From the NCBI RefSeq assembly GCF_020176715.1, contig NZ_JAIVMF010000008.1, positions 1-64,000 on the forward strand: a stretch of DNA of 64,000 nt, written 5' to 3'. A model generated the notes under the pieces. It was not told the DNA's origin, made no database searches, and saw only the letters and a program-made list of their open reading frames with translations. How positions within the stretch are numbered: the first letter of the stretch is position 1; every line of letters begins with the position of its first letter. Position numbers and translations under genes: made by a program. Of this stretch, positions 34,601 to 43,480 are shown piece by piece. This DNA comes from Stappia stellulata (lineage in GTDB: Bacteria > Pseudomonadota > Alphaproteobacteria > Rhizobiales > Stappiaceae).

Positions 34601-35872
34601 ATGACCATCGCCGACCTTGATGCAACGGACATCGACCGGCCGATCTTCGATCCGGCGGCGTTCCGTCTCACCGAACAGGAAGCCGAATTGACGAGCCTGG
34701 CGCGCCGGGTCGCCCGGACGCGGTTCGCGCCGCGGGCGGAGCAATACGACCGCGAGGCGACCTTTCCGACGCAGAATTATCGCGACATGCATGAGGCCGG
34801 TCTGCTCGGCATCTGCGTGCCGAAGGAAAACGGCGGCCACGGCGCGCCGTTTCGCGCCTACATGATGACGGCGGCGGAGATCGGGCGCTATTGCGGCGCC
34901 ACCGCGCTGACCTGGAACATGCATGTCTGCTCCTGCCTGTGGACCGGCGCGCTGACCGACGATCTCGACATGAGCGCGGCCGAGCGCGAGCTCCACCTGG
35001 AGCGCAGGGCGCGTCACTATGCGCGTATTCTCGACGACGGGGCGATCTACTCGCAGCCGTTTTCCGAAGGCGGCGCGGCGGCGGCGGGCGCTGCCCCCTT
35101 TTCCACCAGCGCGAAACAGGTCGACGGCGGCTGGCTGATCAACGGCAAGAAGATCTTCGCCTCGCTGTCCGGTCATGCGGACTATTACGGCATTCTCTGC
35201 GGCGAGATGAAGGAAGGCGAGAAGCCCTCGCGCCGCGACACGATGTATATCGCCGTGCCGGCCCGGGCCGAGGGCGTGGAGGTGGTCGGCGACTGGGATC
35301 CGCTCGGCATGCGCGGGACGGTGTCGCGCACGCTGATCTTCAAGGACGTCTTCGTGCCGGACGACGAGCAGCTGATGCCGCGCGGGGTCTACTACCAAGC
35401 GGCAAGCCGCTGGCCGCACATGTTCATGACGCTGTCGCCGACCTACATGGGCATCGCCCAGGCGGCCTATGATTTCACCATCAAGTATCTGCGCGGCGAA
35501 TGGCCCGGCCTGCCCCCGGTCAAGCGGCGGATGTTCCCGACGAAGCAGATGGGCGTCGCCCAGATGCAGCTGATGCTGGAACAGACCAAGGCGCTGTGGT
35601 TCCAGGCGATCACCGAAGCCGGTCCCGATCCCTCGCGCGAGCAGATGATGCGCGCCTGGGCGGCGCATTATACCGTGATGGAAAACGCCAACGAGATCTG
35701 CCAGCTTGCCGTGCGCACCTGCGGAGGACAGTCGATGCTGAAGACCCTGCCCCTGGAGCGGCTTTACCGCGACAGCCGCTGTGGCTCGCTGATGCTGCCC
35801 TGGACGGCGGAGATCTGTCTCGACAGAATTGGCCGCGAAAGCCTGTATCTGCCGGGAGAAAGCGACGCGTGA
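34601..35872 (+). CDS. Acyl-CoA dehydrogenase-fold flavoprotein, possibly a monooxygenase
   Basis: 423-aa flavoprotein. The N-terminal helical domain (LTEQEAELTSLARRVARTRF), central beta domain (YSQPFSEGG, WLINGKKIFASLSGHADYY, GMRGTVSRTLIF) and C-terminal helices (LYRDSR) follow the acyl-CoA dehydrogenase fold. The usual catalytic Glu in the YEGT motif is replaced: the aligned segment reads LPWT, with Pro at about residue 400, and no Glu is seen at the alternative isovaleryl-CoA-dehydrogenase position. That, plus a flavin reductase gene in the same cluster, suggests a reduced-flavin-dependent oxygenase (DszC/HpaB-like group) or an unusual desaturase. ATG 34601 follows AGAGAGGA. Confidence 0.78.
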   Translation: MTIADLDATDIDRPIFDPAAFRLTEQEAELTSLARRVARTRFAPRAEQYDREATFPTQNYRDMHEAGLLGICVPKENGGHGAPFRAYMMTAAEIGRYCGATALTWNMHVCSCLWTGALTDDLDMSAAERELHLERRARHYARILDDGAIYSQPFSEGGAAAAGAAPFSTSAKQVDGGWLINGKKIFASLSGHADYYGILCGEMKEGEKPSRRDTMYIAVPARAEGVEVVGDWDPLGMRGTVSRTLIFKDVFVPDDEQLMPRGVYYQAASRWPHMFMTLSPTYMGIAQAAYDFTIKYLRGEWPGLPPVKRRMFPTKQMGVAQMQLMLEQTKALWFQAITEAGPDPSREQMMRAWAAHYTVMENANEICQLAVRTCGGQSMLKTLPLERLYRDSRCGSLMLPWTAEICLDRIGRESLYLPGESDA

Positions 35873-37407
35873 CCTCCATCGACAGCTGGATCGAAGCGCA
35901 TGCCCGCTTCACCCCCGACAAGCCGGCGGTGCTCTTCGACGGCGAGGTCCTGACCTATCGCGAGATGGCGGGGGCGGTCGGCAGGCTGGCCGGCTACCTG
36001 CGGTCCGAGCACGGGATCGGTCGCGGCGACCGGTTCGCCTATCTCGGCACCAATGCGCCGGACACGCTGGCGCTTCTGTTCGCCGCCGCCCGGCTCGGAG
36101 CCATTCTGGTTCCGCTCAACTGGCGTCTCGCGCCGCCGGAGCTTGCCCATGCGGTAACCGACAGCGGCGCGCGCCTGCTGATCCATCAGCCGGCGTTCGC
36201 CGCGGCGGTCGCCGCGATGGCGCAAGACGGCGCGCTGCCGTCTGCCATTTCCGCCGATCCGGGCGACGGCGGTCTGATCCGCATGGCCGCGGAGCATGCG
36301 CCGATCCGGCCCGAGGCAACCGCTGGAAGTGCCAGGGATGCGTTGCTTCTGGTCTATACCTCGGGCACGACCGGCCGTCCCAAGGGGGCGGTGCTGACGC
36401 AGGCGGCGGTTCAGGCCAATGCGCTCAATGCCATCCACATGCAGGGGCTGACGAGCGAGGACTCCGTCTTGACGGTGCTGCCGATGTTCCACGTCGGCGG
36501 GCTGAACATCCAGACCACCCCGGCGCTCTACGTCGGGGCGAGCGTCGTGCTGCATGACCGGTTTCACCCGGACAAGGTGCTGAAGAGCCTTGCCGCCGAC
36601 CGGCCGAGCCTGACCGTTCTGGTTCCGGCGACGCTGGCCGCGCTGCTGGCCCATCCCGGCTGGCCGGAGGCGGATCTCTCAAGTCTGCGGCTTGTCGCGA
36701 CCGGATCGTCGGATGTGCCGCATCCCTTGATGCGCGGGTTCATCGAGCGCGGGGTGCCGGTTCTCCAGGTCTATGGCGCGACGGAAACCGGCCCGGTCTC
36801 GATCTACCAGCGGCTCGACGACGCGGACGCAGAATTCGGTGCGATCGGACGCGCCGGTCTGCACACATCCGCGCGCATCACCATCGACGGACGGGAAGCA
36901 GGCGTCGGCGAGGTCGGCGAGATCGAGCTCAAGGGGCCGAATGTGACCGCCGGCTACTGGAACCGTCCCGAGGCGACGCGCGCGTGTTTTCGCGACGGCT
37001 GGTTCCGGACCGGCGATCTGGCCGAAGTCGACGACAACGGCGTCTACTGGTTTCGCGACAGGTTGAAGAACGTGATCATTTCCGGCGGCGAGAACATCTA
37101 TCCGGCGGAGATCGAGCGGGTCCTGCGCGAATTCCCGGAGGTGCGGGAAGCCGCCGTCGTGGGAGTCGACGATGCACAGTGGGGCGAAACGCCGGTCGCG
37201 GTGGTCGTGCCGCTGTCGGACGGCGGTTGCGATCCGCGCGCGCTGCTTGGACAATTCGACGGGCGACTTGCCCGCTACAAGCATCCGAAAGCCCTTGTTT
37301 TCGCAACGGCACTTCCGCGCAATGCGCTCGGCAAGATCCAACTGGATAAGGTCCGCAAAATGGCGGAGGATGCCCTTACACGCGAGACCGCACAAAAAAA
37401 AGCCTGA
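35869..37407 (+). CDS. Acyl-CoA synthetase (AMP-forming ligase)
   Basis: 512-aa ANL-superfamily ligase activating a carboxylic acid through an acyl-adenylate to its CoA thioester. Core motifs are VYTSGTTGRPKGAV (A3), YGATETGP (A5), GWFRTGDLAEVDDNGVYW (A7-A8), KNVIISGGENIYPAEIE, and the catalytic Lys in RNALGKIQLDKV. The GTG start overlaps the stop of the flavoprotein gene (GTGA, 35869-35872). Its presence implies that the imported compound, or a ring-opened product, is handled as a CoA thioester, which differs from the known CoA-free nicotinate pathway. Confidence 0.9.
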   Translation: MTSIDSWIEAHARFTPDKPAVLFDGEVLTYREMAGAVGRLAGYLRSEHGIGRGDRFAYLGTNAPDTLALLFAAARLGAILVPLNWRLAPPELAHAVTDSGARLLIHQPAFAAAVAAMAQDGALPSAISADPGDGGLIRMAAEHAPIRPEATAGSARDALLLVYTSGTTGRPKGAVLTQAAVQANALNAIHMQGLTSEDSVLTVLPMFHVGGLNIQTTPALYVGASVVLHDRFHPDKVLKSLAADRPSLTVLVPATLAALLAHPGWPEADLSSLRLVATGSSDVPHPLMRGFIERGVPVLQVYGATETGPVSIYQRLDDADAEFGAIGRAGLHTSARITIDGREAGVGEVGEIELKGPNVTAGYWNRPEATRACFRDGWFRTGDLAEVDDNGVYWFRDRLKNVIISGGENIYPAEIERVLREFPEVREAAVVGVDDAQWGETPVAVVVPLSDGGCDPRALLGQFDGRLARYKHPKALVFATALPRNALGKIQLDKVRKMAEDALTRETAQKKA

Positions 37408-37436
37408 CAAATCCAGGCAAGCAGAGGGGATTACTC

Positions 37437-38465
37437 ATGAGAAAGCTTTTCGGCGTCCTGGCAACCCTGGCCACCATCGGGGGGGCGGTTGTCGGCACGG
37501 CCCTGCCGGCCTCGGCGGAAACCACCTTGCGCGTTTCCAACTGGCTGCCGCCGTCGCATCCGATCGTGCGCGATATCTTGGCCCCCTGGGGCGAGCAGGT
37601 GAGCGAGGCCACCGACGGCCGGGTGACGGTGGAGATCATGACCTCGCCGATCGGCAAGCCGCCGGCCCAGTTCGACCTGATCCGCTCCGGCGCCGCCGAT
37701 GTCGGCTATGGCGTTCACGGCTATACGCCGGGCCGGTTCAAGCTGACGCCGATCGTCGAGGGGCCGTTCCTCTCCGACAGCGCCGAAGCGCTCTCGGTCG
37801 CCTACTGGCGGGTGCAGGAGGCCATGCTCGAGGCGGCCGACGAGCACAATGGCGTCAAGCTGCTGACCGTCTTCACCCACGGCCCGGGCATGATCTACAC
37901 CACCGACACGCCGGTCTCCTCGGTCTCCGATCTCGCGGGCCTGAAGATGCGCATCGGCGGCGGCGTGGTTGCCAAGATCGCCGAGCGGCTCGGCATGGTC
38001 GGCGTGCAGGCGCCCTCGCCGCAGGTCTATGAGATCCTCGCCAACGGCGTTGCCGACGGCATCCTGTTTCCGGCCGAATCCGTTCCCTTCTTCCGCATCG
38101 ACGAGGTGGTGCGCAATGGCGTTTCCGTGCCGGGCGGGCTCTACAACACCTCCTTCTTCGTGGTCATGAACCGGCGCACCTGGGACGGGCTGTCGGAGGA
38201 AGACAAGGCCGCCATCGACAGCGTTTCGGGCGAAGCCATGGCGCGGCTCGCGGGCCAGGCCTGGGATGCGGCGGATGCGGCCGGCACCAAGGTGATGAGC
38301 GACAAGGGCGTTGCCCTTTCGCAGGCCGATGCGGCGATGACCGCCGAACTTGAGGAAGAGCTGGCCGGCATCGAGCAGGGCTTCCTCGACGCCGCCGCCA
38401 AGAGCGGCGTCGACGGCGCGGCCGCGCTGGAAATGCTCAGGGCCGAGATCGCCAAGGCGCAATGA
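37437..38465 (+). CDS. TRAP transporter solute-binding protein (DctP family)
   Basis: 342-aa periplasmic binding protein. A signal peptide ends near residue 27 (LPASAET), followed by TTLRVSNWLPPSHP and the DctP fold with the substrate-carboxylate Arg region (LAGLKMRIGGG) and the family's GVADGILFPAES. The IGGG segment replaces the RxxG-type motif of C4-dicarboxylate binders, so the ligand is probably a different organic acid. It is followed with overlap by both membrane subunits and placed behind four catabolic genes, so the substrate is presumably that of the pathway. Confidence 0.92.
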   Translation: MRKLFGVLATLATIGGAVVGTALPASAETTLRVSNWLPPSHPIVRDILAPWGEQVSEATDGRVTVEIMTSPIGKPPAQFDLIRSGAADVGYGVHGYTPGRFKLTPIVEGPFLSDSAEALSVAYWRVQEAMLEAADEHNGVKLLTVFTHGPGMIYTTDTPVSSVSDLAGLKMRIGGGVVAKIAERLGMVGVQAPSPQVYEILANGVADGILFPAESVPFFRIDEVVRNGVSVPGGLYNTSFFVVMNRRTWDGLSEEDKAAIDSVSGEAMARLAGQAWDAADAAGTKVMSDKGVALSQADAAMTAELEEELAGIEQGFLDAAAKSGVDGAAALEMLRAEIAKAQ

Positions 38466-38962
38466 CGGGACTGCGTTCCAGCGACGGCGCGGGCGGCGGC
38501 CTGCGTCGCCTCGTCGGGGCGGCGGGCCTTGTGCTGCGCCTTGCCGCCTCCCTGCTGCTGTTGACCATGATGATCGTCACCTTCGTCGACGTGCTGGGGC
38601 GCGAGGTCTTCTCCGCGCCCCTGCCGGGAGCCTATGAATTGACCGAGGTGCTTCTCGCGCTGGTGATCTTCGTCGGGCTTCCGATCGCCACGGCGCGGCG
38701 CGAGCACGTCTCGGTCGACCTGCTGGTCGCCCGCCTGCCGGGCCCGCTGCGGCGCGGGTTCGCGGTGCTTGCGGCGGTGATTACGGCGCTGGTTCTCATG
38801 GTGCTGGCGTGGCGTCTGTCCGTCAGCGCCAGCGACTTCACGGCCTATGGCGATGCGACGGTCTATCTCGGCGTTCCGCTCGGCCCGGTGGCCGCGGCCA
38901 TGGCGGGGTTCACGGCGATCGCCGCGGTGGTCGCCGTCGTCGTCGTCTTCCGGCGCGACTGA
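38462..38962 (+). CDS. TRAP transporter small membrane subunit (DctQ family)
   Basis: 166-aa protein with four membrane helices typical of DctQ. The conserved stretch IVTFVDVLGREVFSAPLPGAYELTE, followed by ATARREHVSVDLL, identifies the family. The start codon overlaps the DctP stop (ATGA, 38462-38465). It pairs with the large subunit encoded 94 bases downstream. Confidence 0.9.
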   Translation: MTGLRSSDGAGGGLRRLVGAAGLVLRLAASLLLLTMMIVTFVDVLGREVFSAPLPGAYELTEVLLALVIFVGLPIATARREHVSVDLLVARLPGPLRRGFAVLAAVITALVLMVLAWRLSVSASDFTAYGDATVYLGVPLGPVAAAMAGFTAIAAVVAVVVVFRRD

Positions 38963-39056
38963 GCGCGGCCCGTCCCGTCCCGTCTCCGGCGCCGCCGCCG
39001 GACCCTGCCCCTCCCGCACCGGCTTGCGGTGTGTCTGCGACTTGGAAACTGGCGTC

Positions 39057-40349
39057 ATGGAAACCTGGTTGCCCGGCCTCCTGATCCTTATCGTGGTGAT
39101 GTTCGCCGGCGTTCCCATCGCCATGGCGATGGCGGCGGTCGGCGGTCTCGGCCTCGCCGCGATGCTCGGCATCGGCCCGGCGCTTGCCATCGTCGGCCAG
39201 ACGACCTTCGACACCGGCCTGTCCTATTCGCTCTCCGTGGTGCCGCTCTTCGTGCTGATGGGAAATCTGGTGACGCGGGCGGGCCTGTCGGACGAACTCT
39301 ATGCCGCCTGCCATGCCTGGCTCGGCCACCGCCGGGGCGGGCTGGCGATGGCGACGGCGGTCGCCTGCGGCGGCTTTTCGGCCGTTTGCGGCTCGTCGCT
39401 TGCCACCGCCGCCACCATGGGCAAGGTGGCGCTGCCGCAGATGCGCCGCTACCGCTACGACGACGGGCTGGCGAGCGGCGTCATCGCTGCCGGCGGCACG
39501 CTTGGCATTCTCATTCCGCCGAGCGTCATTCTCGTTCTTTACGGGGTCACGGCGCAGCAGGACATCGCGCGGCTCTTCATCGCCGGCATCGTGCCCGGCA
39601 TTCTCGGCATCCTGGGATATATGGCGGCGGTGCGCATCACCTGCTGGCGCAATCCGGCCGCCGGACCGCCGGCCGAGCGCATGCCCTATGCCGCCCGTTT
39701 CAAGGCGCTTTGGGGCGTGTCCGGGATCGTCGGACTGTTCGTTCTGGTGATCGGGGGCATCTACACCGGCGCCTTCACCGCGACCGAGGCGGCCGGCATC
39801 GGCGCCAGCGGCGCCTTCGTCATCGCCCTTTTCCGCGGTCGGCTGACGCTGCGCAGCCTGCTGGAAACGCTCGCCGATACCGCCGCCACGACGACCATGA
39901 TGTTCATGGTGTTGATTGGCGCGCTGATCTTTTCCAATTTCGTCAATATCGCCGGCCTGCCGTCGGCGCTTGCCGGCTTCGCGCGCGCCTCCGAGCTTCC
40001 CGCACCGGTGATCCTCGGATGCATCCTGCTGGTCTATCTCTGTCTCGGCATGGTGCTGGAAAGCCTGTCCATGGTGCTCCTGACCGTGCCGATCTTCGCG
40101 CCGGTGATGGCAGCGCTCGGCTACGACCTGGTGTGGTTCGGCATCGTCGTCGTCGTGGTCACCGAAATCAGCCTGATCACACCGCCGGTGGGGTTGAATG
40201 TCTTCGTGCTGAAATCCGTTCTGCCGGATGTGCCGCTTTCGACGATCTTTCGCGGCGTGCTGCCGTTCGTGGCGGCGGATATCGTCCGGCTGGCGCTCAT
40301 CGTCGTGGTGCCCGGGCTGGTGCTCTTCCTGCCCGACCTGATGCGCTAG
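39057..40349 (+). CDS. TRAP transporter large permease subunit (DctM family)
   Basis: 430-aa membrane protein with about 12 helices forming the sodium-driven core of the TRAP system. Markers are VPLFVLMGNLVTRAGL, SAVCGSSLATAATMGKVALPQM, GTLGILIPPSVILVLYG, LGMVLESLSMVLLTVPIFAP and ITPPVGLNVFVLK. The start METWLPG at 39057 is the first Met in line with the family. It is the last gene of the NicX-like operon; no clear terminator was found in the AT-richer gap to the next gene. Confidence 0.93.
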   Translation: METWLPGLLILIVVMFAGVPIAMAMAAVGGLGLAAMLGIGPALAIVGQTTFDTGLSYSLSVVPLFVLMGNLVTRAGLSDELYAACHAWLGHRRGGLAMATAVACGGFSAVCGSSLATAATMGKVALPQMRRYRYDDGLASGVIAAGGTLGILIPPSVILVLYGVTAQQDIARLFIAGIVPGILGILGYMAAVRITCWRNPAAGPPAERMPYAARFKALWGVSGIVGLFVLVIGGIYTGAFTATEAAGIGASGAFVIALFRGRLTLRSLLETLADTAATTTMMFMVLIGALIFSNFVNIAGLPSALAGFARASELPAPVILGCILLVYLCLGMVLESLSMVLLTVPIFAPVMAALGYDLVWFGIVVVVVTEISLITPPVGLNVFVLKSVLPDVPLSTIFRGVLPFVAADIVRLALIVVVPGLVLFLPDLMR

Positions 40350-40483
40350 GCAGAAGTCTTACACGAGTATTTACCTTACCGTTGCGTCGGGTTTGTATTT
40401 TTACGCCGGTTAACTGAATCCTCGTCTTTGCCATCTCAAATCGACCGATAACAAAACGCAATCAAGATCCAACGAGGTCGACT

Positions 40484-41548
40484 GTGCAAACCCTCGCCAG
40501 CATCAAGGCACTCAGCCTTGCCGCCACTCCCGACGATCGCCGCACCCTGGTGCTTGCCATCACGCAGGCGTTCGACGCCGTTCAAAAAGCTCCGTCCGAC
40601 GATGAAAACGCCCTTTTTTGCGAGGTGGTCGGACGCATTCTCGACCAGCTCACGGAGAGCGTGCGCGCGGAAGTGGCGCAGAAGCTGGCGCCGATGGAGC
40701 GAACGCCGGAAGCGCTCGCCTTCAAGATGGCCAGCGACGAGTCCATCGCCGTTGCCGGTCCGGTGCTCGAACAGTCGACCAAGCTCACCGACGCGCAACT
40801 TGTCGAGATCGCGGAAAATCGCGACGACAGTTATCGCATGGCGATTGCCAAGCGCGAGAGCGTTTCGGAGGCGGTGACGGATGTGATCGTCGAGAAGAGC
40901 GGGCGCGAGGTTCTCCAGGCGATTTCGGGGAACCGCGGCGCCGCCTTTTCGCAAAAGGGCGTCGGCGTGCTGCTTGAGCGCGGGGGCGAGGACGCCACCG
41001 TGCAGCAGAACCTTCTGGCGCGCTCGCGCGACGACGGAAGCATGGCCGGCAAGATCCGCAATGCCCTCACCGAAGGCCTGCGCAAGAAGCTCGGCGACTT
41101 CGTCACGCAACTGCCGGCGGAGGAAATGGATCACGCGGTGGAGATCGCCCAGCAGGCCTATATGGCCGAAAAGGGCGTGGCGCGCCGCGCGCGTATGGCA
41201 CGCAAGCTGATGCTCGACGAGATCAACGCCGGCAAGATGCAGGTGGACGAGGCGGTCACCCAACTGTCGCGCGAGAAGCGGATCGACGATCTCGGCTGGC
41301 TCGCGGCGCAGATCCTGCAGATCCCTGAGACGATCGCCCAGGGGGCCTTCAATGCGGTCGCCGTCGATACCGCCGTCATTCTCGGCCGGGCGCTGGGGGT
41401 GAGCGAGAGGACCTTCCAGCTGGTCGCGACCGCGCGTCGACAGGTGCTGTCGCTGCCGCCGGAAAGCGAGGCGGCGGCGCTCCAGGAATTCTCCGCCCTC
41501 AGCCAGATGGAAGCCAGCCGCGCCATCCGCCTGCTGAAGATGCGCTGA
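40484..41548 (+). CDS. DUF2336 domain-containing protein
   Basis: 354-aa soluble, almost entirely helical protein of the DUF2336 family, common in Hyphomicrobiales and Caulobacterales and built of HEAT-like repeats. Recognisable repeats are LTDAQLVEIAENRDDSYRMAIAKRE and the following SEAVTDVIVEKSGREVL with the family pattern NRGAAFSQKG. No catalytic residues are seen; a protein-interaction role is inferred. The start is GTG 40484, preceded by AACGAGG. A 134-base upstream gap, AT-richer than average, probably holds its own promoter. Confidence 0.82.
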   Translation: MQTLASIKALSLAATPDDRRTLVLAITQAFDAVQKAPSDDENALFCEVVGRILDQLTESVRAEVAQKLAPMERTPEALAFKMASDESIAVAGPVLEQSTKLTDAQLVEIAENRDDSYRMAIAKRESVSEAVTDVIVEKSGREVLQAISGNRGAAFSQKGVGVLLERGGEDATVQQNLLARSRDDGSMAGKIRNALTEGLRKKLGDFVTQLPAEEMDHAVEIAQQAYMAEKGVARRARMARKLMLDEINAGKMQVDEAVTQLSREKRIDDLGWLAAQILQIPETIAQGAFNAVAVDTAVILGRALGVSERTFQLVATARRQVLSLPPESEAAALQEFSALSQMEASRAIRLLKMR

Positions 41549-41924
41549 CCGGCGGCGCGCGCGAACGATCCGACCTTGACCCGAACGGGGGTTCTGCGCC
41601 ATTGAAGGACGCGGAGCCGTCTTGCCTGGCGAACCGCCCGCTGCCCGTCCCGGGACGGCCTCGGGTCCAGGGCAGACGGATCATCAGGGATCCTTCAGCG
41701 GCAGGGCCTTTTTCAAATGTCGAATGCCGACACATGCGGACACGATGTCGCCGGGCGGACAATGCCCTGGCGCCGCGTCATCATGTGCGATCGTCGGCGC
41801 CTGCCCTCCCGTTTCCATGCCCGGCTGAGCGCCGTCATCGGACTGGACGATCTCGGCTGACACGGCCCCGAGTTCGCCGCGCGCCGACGCGCCGGCCCCC
41901 CGCAAGTTTTTCAAGGAGAGACGG
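41549..41924. promoter_or_regulatory. Intergenic leader region of leuC
   Basis: 376 bases with no supported gene. The right end carries AAGGAGAG directly before the leuC ATG. The remainder may hold the leuC promoter or leader, but no Leu-codon-rich leader peptide or obvious attenuator hairpin was found. Confidence 0.4.
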
Positions 41925-43337
41925 ATGAGCACGTCGAGAACCCTCTACGACAAGATCTGGGACGACCATGTGGTCGATACGCAGGAAGACGGTACCAGCC
42001 TGCTCTATATCGATCGCCATCTCGTGCATGAGGTGACCAGCCCGCAGGCCTTCGAGGGCCTGCGCATGACCGGCCGTCAGGTGCGCCAGCCGGGCAAGAC
42101 GCTCGCGGTTGTCGATCACAATGTGCCGACGACCGACCGCAGCCACGGCATCGACGACCCGGAATCGGCGCTGCAGGTCGACACGCTCGCGAAGAATGCC
42201 GGCGCCTTCGGCATCGAGTATTACAGCGAGACGGACAACCGCCAGGGCATCGTGCATATCGTCGGTCCCGAGCAGGGCTTCACCCTGCCGGGCATGACCA
42301 TCGTGTGCGGCGACAGCCACACCTCGACCCATGGCGCCTTCGGCGCGCTGGCGCATGGCATCGGCACCTCGGAGGTCGAGCATGTGCTCGCCACCCAGAC
42401 GCTGATCCAGAAGAAGGCCAAGAACATGCGGGTCACCGTCGACGGCGAGCTGCCGGACGGCGTGACGGCCAAGGACATCATTCTCGCCATCATCGGCGAG
42501 ATCGGCACCGCCGGCGGCACCGGCCATGTGATCGAATACGCGGGCGAGGCCATTCGCGCGCTGTCGGTCGAAGGGCGGATGACCGTCTGCAACATGTCGA
42601 TCGAGGCGGGCGCGCGCGCCGGCCTGATCGCGCCGGACGAGAAGACCTTCGCCTACATCAAGGATCGCCCCAAGGCGCCGAAGGGTGCGGCCTGGGATCA
42701 GGCGGTCGCCTACTGGAAGACGCTGTTCACCGACGAAGGCGCGCATTTCGACAAGGAAATCCGTCTCGACGCGGCCAACCTCCCGCCGATCGTCACCTGG
42801 GGCTCCAGCCCCGAGGACGTGGTGTCGGTGACCGGCAGCGTGCCGGACCCGGACGAGATCGCCGACGAGAACCGCAAGTCCTCCAAGAAGCGCGCGCTGC
42901 AGTACATGGGCCTGGAAGCGGGAACGCCGATCACGGACATCACGCTCGACCGCGTGTTCATTGGCTCCTGCACCAACGGTCGCATCGAGGATCTGCGCGC
43001 CGCCGCCGAGGTCGTGCGCGGCCACAAGGTGGCGGACACGGTCAGCGCCATGGTGGTTCCCGGATCCGGCCTGGTGAAGGCGCAGGCCGAGGCCGAGGGC
43101 CTTGATGCGATCTTCAAGGAAGCCGGCTTCGAATGGCGCGAGCCCGGCTGTTCGATGTGTCTTGCCATGAACGCCGACAAGCTGGCGCCGGGCGAACGCT
43201 GCGCCTCCACCTCGAACCGCAACTTCGAGGGCCGTCAGGGCTTCAAGGGCCGCACCCATCTGGTGTCGCCGGCGATGGCGGCGGCCGCGGCGATCGCCGG
43301 TCACTTCGTCGACATCCGCGACTGGCCGAAAGGCTGA
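41925..43337 (+). CDS. leuC: 3-isopropylmalate dehydratase large subunit
   Basis: 470-aa aconitase-family protein that, with LeuD, isomerises 2-isopropylmalate to 3-isopropylmalate. The three 4Fe-4S ligands are a Cys in [15 protein letters not shown] and the pair in GCSMCLAMN. Other markers are [21 protein letters not shown] at the start and [25 protein letters not shown]. leuD is not in the window. ATG 41925 follows AAGGAGAG. Confidence 0.98.
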   Translation: MSTSRTLYDKIWDDHVVDTQEDGTSLLYIDRHLVHEVTSPQAFEGLRMTGRQVRQPGKTLAVVDHNVPTTDRSHGIDDPESALQVDTLAKNAGAFGIEYYSETDNRQGIVHIVGPEQGFTLPGMTIVCGDSHTSTHGAFGALAHGIGTSEVEHVLATQTLIQKKAKNMRVTVDGELPDGVTAKDIILAIIGEIGTAGGTGHVIEYAGEAIRALSVEGRMTVCNMSIEAGARAGLIAPDEKTFAYIKDRPKAPKGAAWDQAVAYWKTLFTDEGAHFDKEIRLDAANLPPIVTWGSSPEDVVSVTGSVPDPDEIADENRKSSKKRALQYMGLEAGTPITDITLDRVFIGSCTNGRIEDLRAAAEVVRGHKVADTVSAMVVPGSGLVKAQAEAEGLDAIFKEAGFEWREPGCSMCLAMNADKLAPGERCASTSNRNFEGRQGFKGRTHLVSPAMAAAAAIAGHFVDIRDWPKG

Positions 43338-43350
43338 CGTAGCGTCAAAA

Positions 43351-43381
43351 AACCGCGCGCGACGCCCGTTCGCGCGCGGTT
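43351..43381. terminator. Hairpin after leuC
   Basis: An 11-bp perfect stem, AACCGCGCGCG (43351-43361) with CGCGCGCGGTT (43371-43381), has a 9-base loop, 14 bases after the leuC stop. The plus-strand side is followed only by ATCTG, whereas the run of six A lies upstream. As a U-tract terminator it would therefore work best on minus-strand transcripts; on the plus strand it is a GC-rich pause or stop. Confidence 0.65.
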
Positions 43382-43480
43382 ATCTGCTTCACAAGACTGT
43401 CACTGTCGCTCTACACTATGCCGGCATCGGGGCGCGCCGAGGCGCTGCTCCCGTTCTTGAACGGCACGAGGAGCGAAGGT

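Noticed and set aside
41549-41924. Leucine leader peptide with attenuator before leuC
   Set aside because: No short frame with clustered Leu codons followed by alternative hairpins was found.
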